DNA from: Flectonema sp. DT1601
Lineage: Eukaryota; Euglenozoa; Diplonemea; Diplonemida; Diplonemidae
DNA: 64,000 bases
NCBI GenBank assembly: GCA_964019425.1
Contig: OZ025837.1
Location: 124,001 to 188,000 of the forward strand
Reading direction: 5' to 3'
Shown here: positions 33,525 through 46,382 of the stretch, piece by piece
How positions within the stretch are numbered: the first letter of the stretch is position 1
Layout of the letters: every line of letters begins with the position of its first letter
Position numbers and translations under genes: made by a program
The notes under the pieces: model-generated
The model's input: only the letters and a program-made list of their open reading frames with translations
Told to the model about the DNA's origin: nothing
Databases searched by the model: none

Positions 33525-34687
33525 TATTGCTTTTTTTTTTTTTTTGTTTTTTTGTTTTTTTTGCACGAAAGGGGGCTTAGAGCAAAACCTGTTTTGAGAA
33601 GGAAGGCGTGACAAAAAAAGCAAACCACACGAGGCAAGACAACAAAGACTGCTACAGAACATCGCCCGTGCAATGCGGGAACACCGTAAACGTACGTGAC
33701 CAGCAGCGTACGGCGCCCGAGAAGGGAAAGGGAAAGGGGAAAAGGAAAGGGAAAGGGAGGAAGGTGTTGTGTGTTGTGTATCTGAAAAAAAAGAGGCGAG
33801 AGGAAACAATTTGGCAAAAGAAAACGGTCGGTCCCAGAGGCGCGGCGCGGCGGCTCTCTAGCTTGAGCAGCCAGCCGCAAAAAGGAACAATAATAAAGAT
33901 AACAAAGGCCTCGGCAAGAAAACGATTTTCTGACATATTTTTTTTCTTTTTTTTTTTTTTCCATCAGAACCGGCTTCCATCCCACACACAGAGAAGACAC
34001 CGCCACCGCCACCGCCACCCTTCAGTCGAAAGATAGATGCATGTCAAAACGGAGGTGAGGCGTTGCTTTTTTCCCCCTCGGTTCGCTGTTTCTTCTTTTG
34101 CTTTCCAGCCGCCGTGTGGGGGAAAAAGAAAAAAAAAGCAACTTGGAGCCTGCCGCGAACAACACAAAATAATTAAGAAAAGAGGTGAAAAGGCTTTGCG
34201 CCGCCAAGCAAAGTCGCCTTTCTAACCCGCCAACCGAAAATGCATGCAGCAAACGCTCCCCCCGCTCCCCCCCGCTCTTCTGTGGGCCACGCAGCCAACA
34301 CCAGGAAGACAAGAGGACCACAAGAACCGATCGAGGGGGAAAAGAAAGAAACGCGGAGAATACCCTGGCAAGAGCTCGGTATCCACCCCCACGGAGGGCC
34401 AAAAATTGCCGACGAAGAAAAAGGACGGAATGGGTTTCAGTTCGCTTTTTCTCGGAAAGAACAAAGAAAAGAATGGCCCACGTGGTGTGGGGAAAACGAG
34501 TTGGAACTCGGAAAACACAACAACAAGAAAGTCCTTGTTGGTGCGCACGTGACAGGCAAAAAGGAAAAAAAAAGGTTGGTGGGTGTCGCGTCCCAGCCAA
34601 AAAAAAAAAAAAAGGAAGCAGCAGAAGAAGAACAGGGGTGCCCGAATACCTGTTCTGTTGTTCGCGCCGCGCGTGTTCCCCATCATC

Positions 34688-35470
34688 CTACTGAAAGGCC
34701 GCCTCCGACAGAGCACAGTTGGTGCATCCCCCGCGGCCGCACAACGGAGGAACGCAAGGTCCCTGAAGCATCCTCGGGCACCAGTCGTCAACACACTGTC
34801 CGTAGATGATTCTGCACTGGTCGTATCCCGAGGTCTCGCACTTGTCAAGCGCGAGAGCCGAGCAGTCCACGCCGTCGCTGGCCAACGACGCGAACATCAG
34901 CCTCACGTTCGAATCCATGTCCACTCTCTCGAGGTGGTTTCGCGGAACCTGCTTCCTGAACGACATGAACTTGTGCTTGTCCTCCCCCGCGTCGCTGATG
35001 AACTTCGGGCCGCACTGCGAAGGAGTCCAACCCTCGGTCACCAGGTAGTCCCTGAAGTCCGCGTTCAGCCCGGCCTCGCATCCCGCACACTTGTAGATGT
35101 TGATGTAGATGTCGCACATCTTTATCGACGGGTGGTCCGCGCACCAGAACCTCATGAACGAACCCGCCGCGATGTTCCATGGCGGGATGTAGGCGGCGTT
35201 CAGGATCTGGGACTCGGGGATGTGGAAGAACCTCGAACCAGCGGTTTCCGGGTCGATCCATCCAGGCATGTTGTTGGCCACCTGCCCGCCCCCGAGAGAG
35301 ATCAACGTTCCGCTGCTCACCGTTGCCGCGCCGCTCGTGTCAGGCGTCCCGAACACGCACCAACAGGTGTCCTTCGGGTACTGAGCCAGCGCCGCTTGCA
35401 GGGCAGGCGAGTCTTGAGCTTGCGCAGCTGCGACGAATGCAGAGAAGATCATGGTTGCGATGGCCTTCAT
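34688..35470 (-). CDS. Secreted cysteine-rich protein, array copy 12
   Basis: Identical product. Three hexamers, A15 (last one in the window); unit 1946 bp. Confidence 0.9.
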   Translation of the reverse strand: MKAIATMIFSAFVAAAQAQDSPALQAALAQYPKDTCWCVFGTPDTSGAATVSSGTLISLGGGQVANNMPGWIDPETAGSRFFHIPESQILNAAYIPPWNIAAGSFMRFWCADHPSIKMCDIYINIYKCAGCEAGLNADFRDYLVTEGWTPSQCGPKFISDAGEDKHKFMSFRKQVPRNHLERVDMDSNVRLMFASLASDGVDCSALALDKCETSGYDQCRIIYGQCVDDWCPRMLQGPCVPPLCGRGGCTNCALSEAAFQ

Positions 35471-36633
35471 TATTGCTTTTTTTTTTTTTTTGTTTTTTTG
35501 TTTTTTTTGCACGAAAGGGGGCTTAGAGCAAAACCTGTTTTGAGAAGGAAGGCGTGACAAAAAAAGCAAACCACACGAGGCAAGACAACAAAGACTGCTA
35601 CAGAACATCGCCCGTGCAATGCGGGAACACCGTAAACGTACGTGACCAGCAGCGTACGGCGCCCGAGAAGGGAAAGGGAAAGGGGAAAAGGAAAGGGAAA
35701 GGGAGGAAGGTGTTGTGTGTTGTGTATCTGAAAAAAAAGAGGCGAGAGGAAACAATTTGGCAAAAGAAAACGGTCGGTCCCAGAGGCGCGGCGCGGCGGC
35801 TCTCTAGCTTGAGCAGCCAGCCGCAAAAAGGAACAATAATAAAGATAACAAAGGCCTCGGCAAGAAAACGATTTTCTGACATATTTTTTTTCTTTTTTTT
35901 TTTTTTCCATCAGAACCGGCTTCCATCCCACACACAGAGAAGACACCGCCACCGCCACCGCCACCCTTCAGTCGAAAGATAGATGCATGTCAAAACGGAG
36001 GTGAGGCGTTGCTTTTTTCCCCCTCGGTTCGCTGTTTCTTCTTTTGCTTTCCAGCCGCCGTGTGGGGGAAAAAGAAAAAAAAAGCAACTTGGAGCCTGCC
36101 GCGAACAACACAAAATAATTAAGAAAAGAGGTGAAAAGGCTTTGCGCCGCCAAGCAAAGTCGCCTTTCTAACCCGCCAACCGAAAATGCATGCAGCAAAC
36201 GCTCCCCCCGCTCCCCCCCGCTCTTCTGTGGGCCACGCAGCCAACACCAGGAAGACAAGAGGACCACAAGAACCGATCGAGGGGGAAAAGAAAGAAACGC
36301 GGAGAATACCCTGGCAAGAGCTCGGTATCCACCCCCACGGAGGGCCAAAAATTGCCGACGAAGAAAAAGGACGGAATGGGTTTCAGTTCGCTTTTTCTCG
36401 GAAAGAACAAAGAAAAGAATGGCCCACGTGGTGTGGGGAAAACGAGTTGGAACTCGGAAAACACAACAACAAGAAAGTCCTTGTTGGTGCGCACGTGACA
36501 GGCAAAAAGGAAAAAAAAAGGTTGGTGGGTGTCGCGTCCCAGCCAAAAAAAAAAAAAAAGGAAGCAGCAGAAGAAGAACAGGGGTGCCCGAATACCTGTT
36601 CTGTTGTTCGCGCCGCGCGTGTTCCCCATCATC

Positions 36634-37416
36634 CTACTGAAAGGCCGCCTCCGACAGAGCACAGTTGGTGCATCCCCCGCGGCCGCACAACGGAGGAACG
36701 CAAGGTCCCTGAAGCATCCTCGGGCACCAGTCGTCAACACACTGTCCGTAGATGATTCTGCACTGGTCGTATCCCGAGGTCTCGCACTTGTCAAGCGCGA
36801 GAGCCGAGCAGTCCACGCCGTCGCTGGCCAACGACGCGAACATCAGCCTCACGTTCGAATCCATGTCCACTCTCTCGAGGTGGTTTCGCGGAACCTGCTT
36901 CCTGAACGACATGAACTTGTGCTTGTCCTCCCCCGCGTCGCTGATGAACTTCGGGCCGCACTGCGAAGGAGTCCAACCCTCGGTCACCAGGTAGTCCCTG
37001 AAGTCCGCGTTCAGCCCGGCCTCGCATCCCGCACACTTGTAGATGTTGATGTAGATGTCGCACATCTTTATCGACGGGTGGTCCGCGCACCAGAACCTCA
37101 TGAACGAACCCGCCGCGATGTTCCATGGCGGGATGTAGGCGGCGTTCAGGATCTGGGACTCGGGGATGTGGAAGAACCTCGAACCAGCGGTTTCCGGGTC
37201 GATCCATCCAGGCATGTTGTTGGCCACCTGCCCGCCCCCGAGAGAGATCAACGTTCCGCTGCTCACCGTTGCCGCGCCGCTCGTGTCAGGCGTCCCGAAC
37301 ACGCACCAACAGGTGTCCTTCGGGTACTGAGCCAGCGCCGCTTGCAGGGCAGGCGAGTCTTGAGCTTGCGCAGCTGCGACGAATGCAGAGAAGATCATGG
37401 TTGCGATGGCCTTCAT
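36634..37416 (-). CDS. Secreted cysteine-rich protein, array copy 13
   Basis: Identical product. Three hexamers, A14, and the C variant at 38149, so its spacer is the same haplotype as that of copy 10, three units away. Confidence 0.9.
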   Translation of the reverse strand: MKAIATMIFSAFVAAAQAQDSPALQAALAQYPKDTCWCVFGTPDTSGAATVSSGTLISLGGGQVANNMPGWIDPETAGSRFFHIPESQILNAAYIPPWNIAAGSFMRFWCADHPSIKMCDIYINIYKCAGCEAGLNADFRDYLVTEGWTPSQCGPKFISDAGEDKHKFMSFRKQVPRNHLERVDMDSNVRLMFASLASDGVDCSALALDKCETSGYDQCRIIYGQCVDDWCPRMLQGPCVPPLCGRGGCTNCALSEAAFQ

Positions 37417-38578
37417 TATTGCTTTTTTTTTTTTTTTGTTTTTTTGTTTTTTTTGCACGAAAGGGGGCTTAGAGCAAAACCTGTTTTGAGAAGGAAGGCG
37501 TGACAAAAAAAGCAAACCACACGAGGCAAGACAACAAAGACTGCTACAGAACATCGCCCGTGCAATGCGGGAACACCGTAAACGTACGTGACCAGCAGCG
37601 TACGGCGCCCGAGAAGGGAAAGGGAAAGGGGAAAAGGAAAGGGAAAGGGAGGAAGGTGTTGTGTGTTGTGTATCTGAAAAAAAAGAGGCGAGAGGAAACA
37701 ATTTGGCAAAAGAAAACGGTCGGTCCCAGAGGCGCGGCGCGGCGGCTCTCTAGCTTGAGCAGCCAGCCGCAAAAAGGAACAATAATAAAGATAACAAAGG
37801 CCTCGGCAAGAAAACGATTTTCTGACATATTTTTTTTCTTTTTTTTTTTTTTCCATCAGAACCGGCTTCCATCCCACACACAGAGAAGACACCGCCACCG
37901 CCACCGCCACCCTTCAGTCGAAAGATAGATGCATGTCAAAACGGAGGTGAGGCGTTGCTTTTTTCCCCCTCGGTTCGCTGTTTCTTCTTTTGCTTTCCAG
38001 CCGCCGTGTGGGGGAAAAAGAAAAAAAAAGCAACTTGGAGCCTGCCGCGAACAACACAAAATAATTAAGAAAAGAGGTGAAAAGGCTTTGCGCCGCCAAG
38101 CAAAGTCGCCTTTCTAACCCGCCAACCGAAAATGCATGCAGCAAACGCCCCCCCCGCTCCCCCCCGCTCTTCTGTGGGCCACGCAGCCAACACCAGGAAG
38201 ACAAGAGGACCACAAGAACCGATCGAGGGGGAAAAGAAAGAAACGCGGAGAATACCCTGGCAAGAGCTCGGTATCCACCCCCACGGAGGGCCAAAAATTG
38301 CCGACGAAGAAAAAGGACGGAATGGGTTTCAGTTCGCTTTTTCTCGGAAAGAACAAAGAAAAGAATGGCCCACGTGGTGTGGGGAAAACGAGTTGGAACT
38401 CGGAAAACACAACAACAAGAAAGTCCTTGTTGGTGCGCACGTGACAGGCAAAAAGGAAAAAAAAAGGTTGGTGGGTGTCGCGTCCCAGCCAAAAAAAAAA
38501 AAAAGGAAGCAGCAGAAGAAGAACAGGGGTGCCCGAATACCTGTTCTGTTGTTCGCGCCGCGCGTGTTCCCCATCATC

Positions 38579-39361
38579 CTACTGAAAGGCCGCCTCCGAC
38601 AGAGCACAGTTGGTGCATCCCCCGCGGCCGCACAACGGAGGAACGCAAGGTCCCTGAAGCATCCTCGGGCACCAGTCGTCAACACACTGTCCGTAGATGA
38701 TTCTGCACTGGTCGTATCCCGAGGTCTCGCACTTGTCAAGCGCGAGAGCCGAGCAGTCCACGCCGTCGCTGGCCAACGACGCGAACATCAGCCTCACGTT
38801 CGAATCCATGTCCACTCTCTCGAGGTGGTTTCGCGGAACCTGCTTCCTGAACGACATGAACTTGTGCTTGTCCTCCCCCGCGTCGCTGATGAACTTCGGG
38901 CCGCACTGCGAAGGAGTCCAACCCTCGGTCACCAGGTAGTCCCTGAAGTCCGCGTTCAGCCCGGCCTCGCATCCCGCACACTTGTAGATGTTGATGTAGA
39001 TGTCGCACATCTTTATCGACGGGTGGTCCGCGCACCAGAACCTCATGAACGAACCCGCCGCGATGTTCCATGGCGGGATGTAGGCGGCGTTCAGGATCTG
39101 GGACTCGGGGATGTGGAAGAACCTCGAACCAGCGGTTTCCGGGTCGATCCATCCAGGCATGTTGTTGGCCACCTGCCCGCCCCCGAGAGAGATCAACGTT
39201 CCGCTGCTCACCGTTGCCGCGCCGCTCGTGTCAGGCGTCCCGAACACGCACCAACAGGTGTCCTTCGGGTACTGAGCCAGCGCCGCTTGCAGGGCAGGCG
39301 AGTCTTGAGCTTGCGCAGCTGCGACGAATGCAGAGAAGATCATGGTTGCGATGGCCTTCAT
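38579..39361 (-). CDS. Secreted cysteine-rich protein, array copy 14
   Basis: Identical product. First of four consecutive 1951-bp units (four hexamers, A14). Confidence 0.9.
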   Translation of the reverse strand: MKAIATMIFSAFVAAAQAQDSPALQAALAQYPKDTCWCVFGTPDTSGAATVSSGTLISLGGGQVANNMPGWIDPETAGSRFFHIPESQILNAAYIPPWNIAAGSFMRFWCADHPSIKMCDIYINIYKCAGCEAGLNADFRDYLVTEGWTPSQCGPKFISDAGEDKHKFMSFRKQVPRNHLERVDMDSNVRLMFASLASDGVDCSALALDKCETSGYDQCRIIYGQCVDDWCPRMLQGPCVPPLCGRGGCTNCALSEAAFQ

Positions 39362-40529
39362 TATTGCTTTTTTTTTTTTTTTGTTTTTTTGTTTTTTTTG
39401 CACGAAAGGGGGCTTAGAGCAAAACCTGTTTTGAGAAGGAAGGCGTGACAAAAAAAGCAAACCACACGAGGCAAGACAACAAAGACTGCTACAGAACATC
39501 GCCCGTGCAATGCGGGAACACCGTAAACGTACGTGACCAGCAGCGTACGGCGCCCGAGAAGGGAAAGGGAAAGGGGAAAAGGAAAGGGAAAGGGAGGAAG
39601 GTGTTGTGTGTTGTGTATCTGAAAAAAAAGAGGCGAGAGGAAACAATTTGGCAAAAGAAAACGGTCGGTCCCAGAGGCGCGGCGCGGCGGCTCTCTAGCT
39701 TGAGCAGCCAGCCGCAAAAAGGAACAATAATAAAGATAACAAAGGCCTCGGCAAGAAAACGATTTTCTGACATATTTTTTTTCTTTTTTTTTTTTTTCCA
39801 TCAGAACCGGCTTCCATCCCACACACAGAGAAGACACCGCCACCGCCACCGCCACCGCCACCCTTCAGTCGAAAGATAGATGCATGTCAAAACGGAGGTG
39901 AGGCGTTGCTTTTTTCCCCCTCGGTTCGCTGTTTCTTCTTTTGCTTTCCAGCCGCCGTGTGGGGGAAAAAGAAAAAAAAAGCAACTTGGAGCCTGCCGCG
40001 AACAACACAAAATAATTAAGAAAAGAGGTGAAAAGGCTTTGCGCCGCCAAGCAAAGTCGCCTTTCTAACCCGCCAACCGAAAATGCATGCAGCAAACGCT
40101 CCCCCCGCTCCCCCCCGCTCTTCTGTGGGCCACGCAGCCAACACCAGGAAGACAAGAGGACCACAAGAACCGATCGAGGGGGAAAAGAAAGAAACGCGGA
40201 GAATACCCTGGCAAGAGCTCGGTATCCACCCCCACGGAGGGCCAAAAATTGCCGACGAAGAAAAAGGACGGAATGGGTTTCAGTTCGCTTTTTCTCGGAA
40301 AGAACAAAGAAAAGAATGGCCCACGTGGTGTGGGGAAAACGAGTTGGAACTCGGAAAACACAACAACAAGAAAGTCCTTGTTGGTGCGCACGTGACAGGC
40401 AAAAAGGAAAAAAAAAGGTTGGTGGGTGTCGCGTCCCAGCCAAAAAAAAAAAAAAGGAAGCAGCAGAAGAAGAACAGGGGTGCCCGAATACCTGTTCTGT
40501 TGTTCGCGCCGCGCGTGTTCCCCATCATC

Positions 40530-41312
40530 CTACTGAAAGGCCGCCTCCGACAGAGCACAGTTGGTGCATCCCCCGCGGCCGCACAACGGAGGAACGCAAG
40601 GTCCCTGAAGCATCCTCGGGCACCAGTCGTCAACACACTGTCCGTAGATGATTCTGCACTGGTCGTATCCCGAGGTCTCGCACTTGTCAAGCGCGAGAGC
40701 CGAGCAGTCCACGCCGTCGCTGGCCAACGACGCGAACATCAGCCTCACGTTCGAATCCATGTCCACTCTCTCGAGGTGGTTTCGCGGAACCTGCTTCCTG
40801 AACGACATGAACTTGTGCTTGTCCTCCCCCGCGTCGCTGATGAACTTCGGGCCGCACTGCGAAGGAGTCCAACCCTCGGTCACCAGGTAGTCCCTGAAGT
40901 CCGCGTTCAGCCCGGCCTCGCATCCCGCACACTTGTAGATGTTGATGTAGATGTCGCACATCTTTATCGACGGGTGGTCCGCGCACCAGAACCTCATGAA
41001 CGAACCCGCCGCGATGTTCCATGGCGGGATGTAGGCGGCGTTCAGGATCTGGGACTCGGGGATGTGGAAGAACCTCGAACCAGCGGTTTCCGGGTCGATC
41101 CATCCAGGCATGTTGTTGGCCACCTGCCCGCCCCCGAGAGAGATCAACGTTCCGCTGCTCACCGTTGCCGCGCCGCTCGTGTCAGGCGTCCCGAACACGC
41201 ACCAACAGGTGTCCTTCGGGTACTGAGCCAGCGCCGCTTGCAGGGCAGGCGAGTCTTGAGCTTGCGCAGCTGCGACGAATGCAGAGAAGATCATGGTTGC
41301 GATGGCCTTCAT
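40530..41312 (-). CDS. Secreted cysteine-rich protein, array copy 15
   Basis: Identical product. Four hexamers, A14; 1951 bp. Confidence 0.9.
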   Translation of the reverse strand: MKAIATMIFSAFVAAAQAQDSPALQAALAQYPKDTCWCVFGTPDTSGAATVSSGTLISLGGGQVANNMPGWIDPETAGSRFFHIPESQILNAAYIPPWNIAAGSFMRFWCADHPSIKMCDIYINIYKCAGCEAGLNADFRDYLVTEGWTPSQCGPKFISDAGEDKHKFMSFRKQVPRNHLERVDMDSNVRLMFASLASDGVDCSALALDKCETSGYDQCRIIYGQCVDDWCPRMLQGPCVPPLCGRGGCTNCALSEAAFQ

Positions 41313-42480
41313 TATTGCTTTTTTTTTTTTTTTGTTTTTTTGTTTTTTTTGCACGAAAGGGGGCTTAGAGCAAAACCTGTTTTGAGAAGGAAGGCGTGAC
41401 AAAAAAAGCAAACCACACGAGGCAAGACAACAAAGACTGCTACAGAACATCGCCCGTGCAATGCGGGAACACCGTAAACGTACGTGACCAGCAGCGTACG
41501 GCGCCCGAGAAGGGAAAGGGAAAGGGGAAAAGGAAAGGGAAAGGGAGGAAGGTGTTGTGTGTTGTGTATCTGAAAAAAAAGAGGCGAGAGGAAACAATTT
41601 GGCAAAAGAAAACGGTCGGTCCCAGAGGCGCGGCGCGGCGGCTCTCTAGCTTGAGCAGCCAGCCGCAAAAAGGAACAATAATAAAGATAACAAAGGCCTC
41701 GGCAAGAAAACGATTTTCTGACATATTTTTTTTCTTTTTTTTTTTTTTCCATCAGAACCGGCTTCCATCCCACACACAGAGAAGACACCGCCACCGCCAC
41801 CGCCACCGCCACCCTTCAGTCGAAAGATAGATGCATGTCAAAACGGAGGTGAGGCGTTGCTTTTTTCCCCCTCGGTTCGCTGTTTCTTCTTTTGCTTTCC
41901 AGCCGCCGTGTGGGGGAAAAAGAAAAAAAAAGCAACTTGGAGCCTGCCGCGAACAACACAAAATAATTAAGAAAAGAGGTGAAAAGGCTTTGCGCCGCCA
42001 AGCAAAGTCGCCTTTCTAACCCGCCAACCGAAAATGCATGCAGCAAACGCTCCCCCCGCTCCCCCCCGCTCTTCTGTGGGCCACGCAGCCAACACCAGGA
42101 AGACAAGAGGACCACAAGAACCGATCGAGGGGGAAAAGAAAGAAACGCGGAGAATACCCTGGCAAGAGCTCGGTATCCACCCCCACGGAGGGCCAAAAAT
42201 TGCCGACGAAGAAAAAGGACGGAATGGGTTTCAGTTCGCTTTTTCTCGGAAAGAACAAAGAAAAGAATGGCCCACGTGGTGTGGGGAAAACGAGTTGGAA
42301 CTCGGAAAACACAACAACAAGAAAGTCCTTGTTGGTGCGCACGTGACAGGCAAAAAGGAAAAAAAAAGGTTGGTGGGTGTCGCGTCCCAGCCAAAAAAAA
42401 AAAAAAGGAAGCAGCAGAAGAAGAACAGGGGTGCCCGAATACCTGTTCTGTTGTTCGCGCCGCGCGTGTTCCCCATCATC

Positions 42481-43263
42481 CTACTGAAAGGCCGCCTCCG
42501 ACAGAGCACAGTTGGTGCATCCCCCGCGGCCGCACAACGGAGGAACGCAAGGTCCCTGAAGCATCCTCGGGCACCAGTCGTCAACACACTGTCCGTAGAT
42601 GATTCTGCACTGGTCGTATCCCGAGGTCTCGCACTTGTCAAGCGCGAGAGCCGAGCAGTCCACGCCGTCGCTGGCCAACGACGCGAACATCAGCCTCACG
42701 TTCGAATCCATGTCCACTCTCTCGAGGTGGTTTCGCGGAACCTGCTTCCTGAACGACATGAACTTGTGCTTGTCCTCCCCCGCGTCGCTGATGAACTTCG
42801 GGCCGCACTGCGAAGGAGTCCAACCCTCGGTCACCAGGTAGTCCCTGAAGTCCGCGTTCAGCCCGGCCTCGCATCCCGCACACTTGTAGATGTTGATGTA
42901 GATGTCGCACATCTTTATCGACGGGTGGTCCGCGCACCAGAACCTCATGAACGAACCCGCCGCGATGTTCCATGGCGGGATGTAGGCGGCGTTCAGGATC
43001 TGGGACTCGGGGATGTGGAAGAACCTCGAACCAGCGGTTTCCGGGTCGATCCATCCAGGCATGTTGTTGGCCACCTGCCCGCCCCCGAGAGAGATCAACG
43101 TTCCGCTGCTCACCGTTGCCGCGCCGCTCGTGTCAGGCGTCCCGAACACGCACCAACAGGTGTCCTTCGGGTACTGAGCCAGCGCCGCTTGCAGGGCAGG
43201 CGAGTCTTGAGCTTGCGCAGCTGCGACGAATGCAGAGAAGATCATGGTTGCGATGGCCTTCAT
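42481..43263 (-). CDS. Secreted cysteine-rich protein, array copy 16
   Basis: Identical product. Four hexamers, A14; 1951 bp. Confidence 0.9.
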   Translation of the reverse strand: MKAIATMIFSAFVAAAQAQDSPALQAALAQYPKDTCWCVFGTPDTSGAATVSSGTLISLGGGQVANNMPGWIDPETAGSRFFHIPESQILNAAYIPPWNIAAGSFMRFWCADHPSIKMCDIYINIYKCAGCEAGLNADFRDYLVTEGWTPSQCGPKFISDAGEDKHKFMSFRKQVPRNHLERVDMDSNVRLMFASLASDGVDCSALALDKCETSGYDQCRIIYGQCVDDWCPRMLQGPCVPPLCGRGGCTNCALSEAAFQ

Positions 43264-44431
43264 TATTGCTTTTTTTTTTTTTTTGTTTTTTTGTTTTTTT
43301 TGCACGAAAGGGGGCTTAGAGCAAAACCTGTTTTGAGAAGGAAGGCGTGACAAAAAAAGCAAACCACACGAGGCAAGACAACAAAGACTGCTACAGAACA
43401 TCGCCCGTGCAATGCGGGAACACCGTAAACGTACGTGACCAGCAGCGTACGGCGCCCGAGAAGGGAAAGGGAAAGGGGAAAAGGAAAGGGAAAGGGAGGA
43501 AGGTGTTGTGTGTTGTGTATCTGAAAAAAAAGAGGCGAGAGGAAACAATTTGGCAAAAGAAAACGGTCGGTCCCAGAGGCGCGGCGCGGCGGCTCTCTAG
43601 CTTGAGCAGCCAGCCGCAAAAAGGAACAATAATAAAGATAACAAAGGCCTCGGCAAGAAAACGATTTTCTGACATATTTTTTTTCTTTTTTTTTTTTTTC
43701 CATCAGAACCGGCTTCCATCCCACACACAGAGAAGACACCGCCACCGCCACCGCCACCGCCACCCTTCAGTCGAAAGATAGATGCATGTCAAAACGGAGG
43801 TGAGGCGTTGCTTTTTTCCCCCTCGGTTCGCTGTTTCTTCTTTTGCTTTCCAGCCGCCGTGTGGGGGAAAAAGAAAAAAAAAGCAACTTGGAGCCTGCCG
43901 CGAACAACACAAAATAATTAAGAAAAGAGGTGAAAAGGCTTTGCGCCGCCAAGCAAAGTCGCCTTTCTAACCCGCCAACCGAAAATGCATGCAGCAAACG
44001 CTCCCCCCGCTCCCCCCCGCTCTTCTGTGGGCCACGCAGCCAACACCAGGAAGACAAGAGGACCACAAGAACCGATCGAGGGGGAAAAGAAAGAAACGCG
44101 GAGAATACCCTGGCAAGAGCTCGGTATCCACCCCCACGGAGGGCCAAAAATTGCCGACGAAGAAAAAGGACGGAATGGGTTTCAGTTCGCTTTTTCTCGG
44201 AAAGAACAAAGAAAAGAATGGCCCACGTGGTGTGGGGAAAACGAGTTGGAACTCGGAAAACACAACAACAAGAAAGTCCTTGTTGGTGCGCACGTGACAG
44301 GCAAAAAGGAAAAAAAAAGGTTGGTGGGTGTCGCGTCCCAGCCAAAAAAAAAAAAAAGGAAGCAGCAGAAGAAGAACAGGGGTGCCCGAATACCTGTTCT
44401 GTTGTTCGCGCCGCGCGTGTTCCCCATCATC

Positions 44432-45214
44432 CTACTGAAAGGCCGCCTCCGACAGAGCACAGTTGGTGCATCCCCCGCGGCCGCACAACGGAGGAACGCA
44501 AGGTCCCTGAAGCATCCTCGGGCACCAGTCGTCAACACACTGTCCGTAGATGATTCTGCACTGGTCGTATCCCGAGGTCTCGCACTTGTCAAGCGCGAGA
44601 GCCGAGCAGTCCACGCCGTCGCTGGCCAACGACGCGAACATCAGCCTCACGTTCGAATCCATGTCCACTCTCTCGAGGTGGTTTCGCGGAACCTGCTTCC
44701 TGAACGACATGAACTTGTGCTTGTCCTCCCCCGCGTCGCTGATGAACTTCGGGCCGCACTGCGAAGGAGTCCAACCCTCGGTCACCAGGTAGTCCCTGAA
44801 GTCCGCGTTCAGCCCGGCCTCGCATCCCGCACACTTGTAGATGTTGATGTAGATGTCGCACATCTTTATCGACGGGTGGTCCGCGCACCAGAACCTCATG
44901 AACGAACCCGCCGCGATGTTCCATGGCGGGATGTAGGCGGCGTTCAGGATCTGGGACTCGGGGATGTGGAAGAACCTCGAACCAGCGGTTTCCGGGTCGA
45001 TCCATCCAGGCATGTTGTTGGCCACCTGCCCGCCCCCGAGAGAGATCAACGTTCCGCTGCTCACCGTTGCCGCGCCGCTCGTGTCAGGCGTCCCGAACAC
45101 GCACCAACAGGTGTCCTTCGGGTACTGAGCCAGCGCCGCTTGCAGGGCAGGCGAGTCTTGAGCTTGCGCAGCTGCGACGAATGCAGAGAAGATCATGGTT
45201 GCGATGGCCTTCAT
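44432..45214 (-). CDS. Secreted cysteine-rich protein, array copy 17
   Basis: Identical product. Last of the 1951-bp run and last copy with T at the site that is C (47420) in the next spacer. Confidence 0.9.
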   Translation of the reverse strand: MKAIATMIFSAFVAAAQAQDSPALQAALAQYPKDTCWCVFGTPDTSGAATVSSGTLISLGGGQVANNMPGWIDPETAGSRFFHIPESQILNAAYIPPWNIAAGSFMRFWCADHPSIKMCDIYINIYKCAGCEAGLNADFRDYLVTEGWTPSQCGPKFISDAGEDKHKFMSFRKQVPRNHLERVDMDSNVRLMFASLASDGVDCSALALDKCETSGYDQCRIIYGQCVDDWCPRMLQGPCVPPLCGRGGCTNCALSEAAFQ

Positions 45215-46382
45215 TATTGCTTTTTTTTTTTTTTTGTTTTTTTGTTTTTTTTGCACGAAAGGGGGCTTAGAGCAAAACCTGTTTTGAGAAGGAAGGCGTG
45301 ACAAAAAAAGCAAACCACACGAGGCAAGACAACAAAGACTGCTACAGAACATCGCCCGTGCAATGCGGGAACACCGTAAACGTACGTGACCAGCAGCGTA
45401 CGGCGCCCGAGAAGGGAAAGGGAAAGGGGAAAAGGAAAGGGAAAGGGAGGAAGGTGTTGTGTGTTGTGTATCTGAAAAAAAAGAGGCGAGAGGAAACAAT
45501 TTGGCAAAAGAAAACGGTCGGTCCCAGAGGCGCGGCGCGGCGGCTCTCTAGCTTGAGCAGCCAGCCGCAAAAAGGAACAATAATAAAGATAACAAAGGCC
45601 TCGGCAAGAAAACGATTTTCTGACATATTTTTTTTCTTTTTTTTTTTTTTCCATCAGAACCGGCTTCCATCCCACACACAGAGAAGACACCGCCACCGCC
45701 ACCGCCACCGCCACCCTTCAGTCGAAAGATAGATGCATGTCAAAACGGAGGTGAGGCGTTGCTTTTTTCCCCCTCGGTTCGCTGTTTCTTCTTTTGCTTT
45801 CCAGCCGCCGTGTGGGGGAAAAAGAAAAAAAAAGCAACTTGGAGCCTGCCGCGAACAACACAAAATAATTAAGAAAAGAGGTGAAAAGGCTTTGCGCCGC
45901 CAAGCAAAGTCGCCTTTCTAACCCGCCAACCGAAAATGCATGCAGCAAACGCTCCCCCCGCTCCCCCCCGCTCTTCTGTGGGCCACGCAGCCAACACCAG
46001 GAAGACAAGAGGACCACAAGAACCGATCGAGGGGGAAAAGAAAGAAACGCGGAGAATACCCTGGCAAGAGCTCGGTATCCACCCCCACGGAGGGCCAAAA
46101 ATTGCCGACGAAGAAAAAGGACGGAATGGGTTTCAGTTCGCTTTTTCTCGGAAAGAACAAAGAAAAGAATGGCCCACGTGGTGTGGGGAAAACGAGTTGG
46201 AACTCGGAAAACACAACAACAAGAAAGTCCTTGTTGGTGCGCACGTGACAGGCAAAAAGGAAAAAAAAAGGTTGGTGGGTGTCGCGTCCCAGCCAAAAAA
46301 AAAAAAAAGGAAGCAGCAGAAGAAGAACAGGGGTGCCCGAATACCTGTTCTGTTGTTCGCGCCGCGCGTGTTCCCCATCATC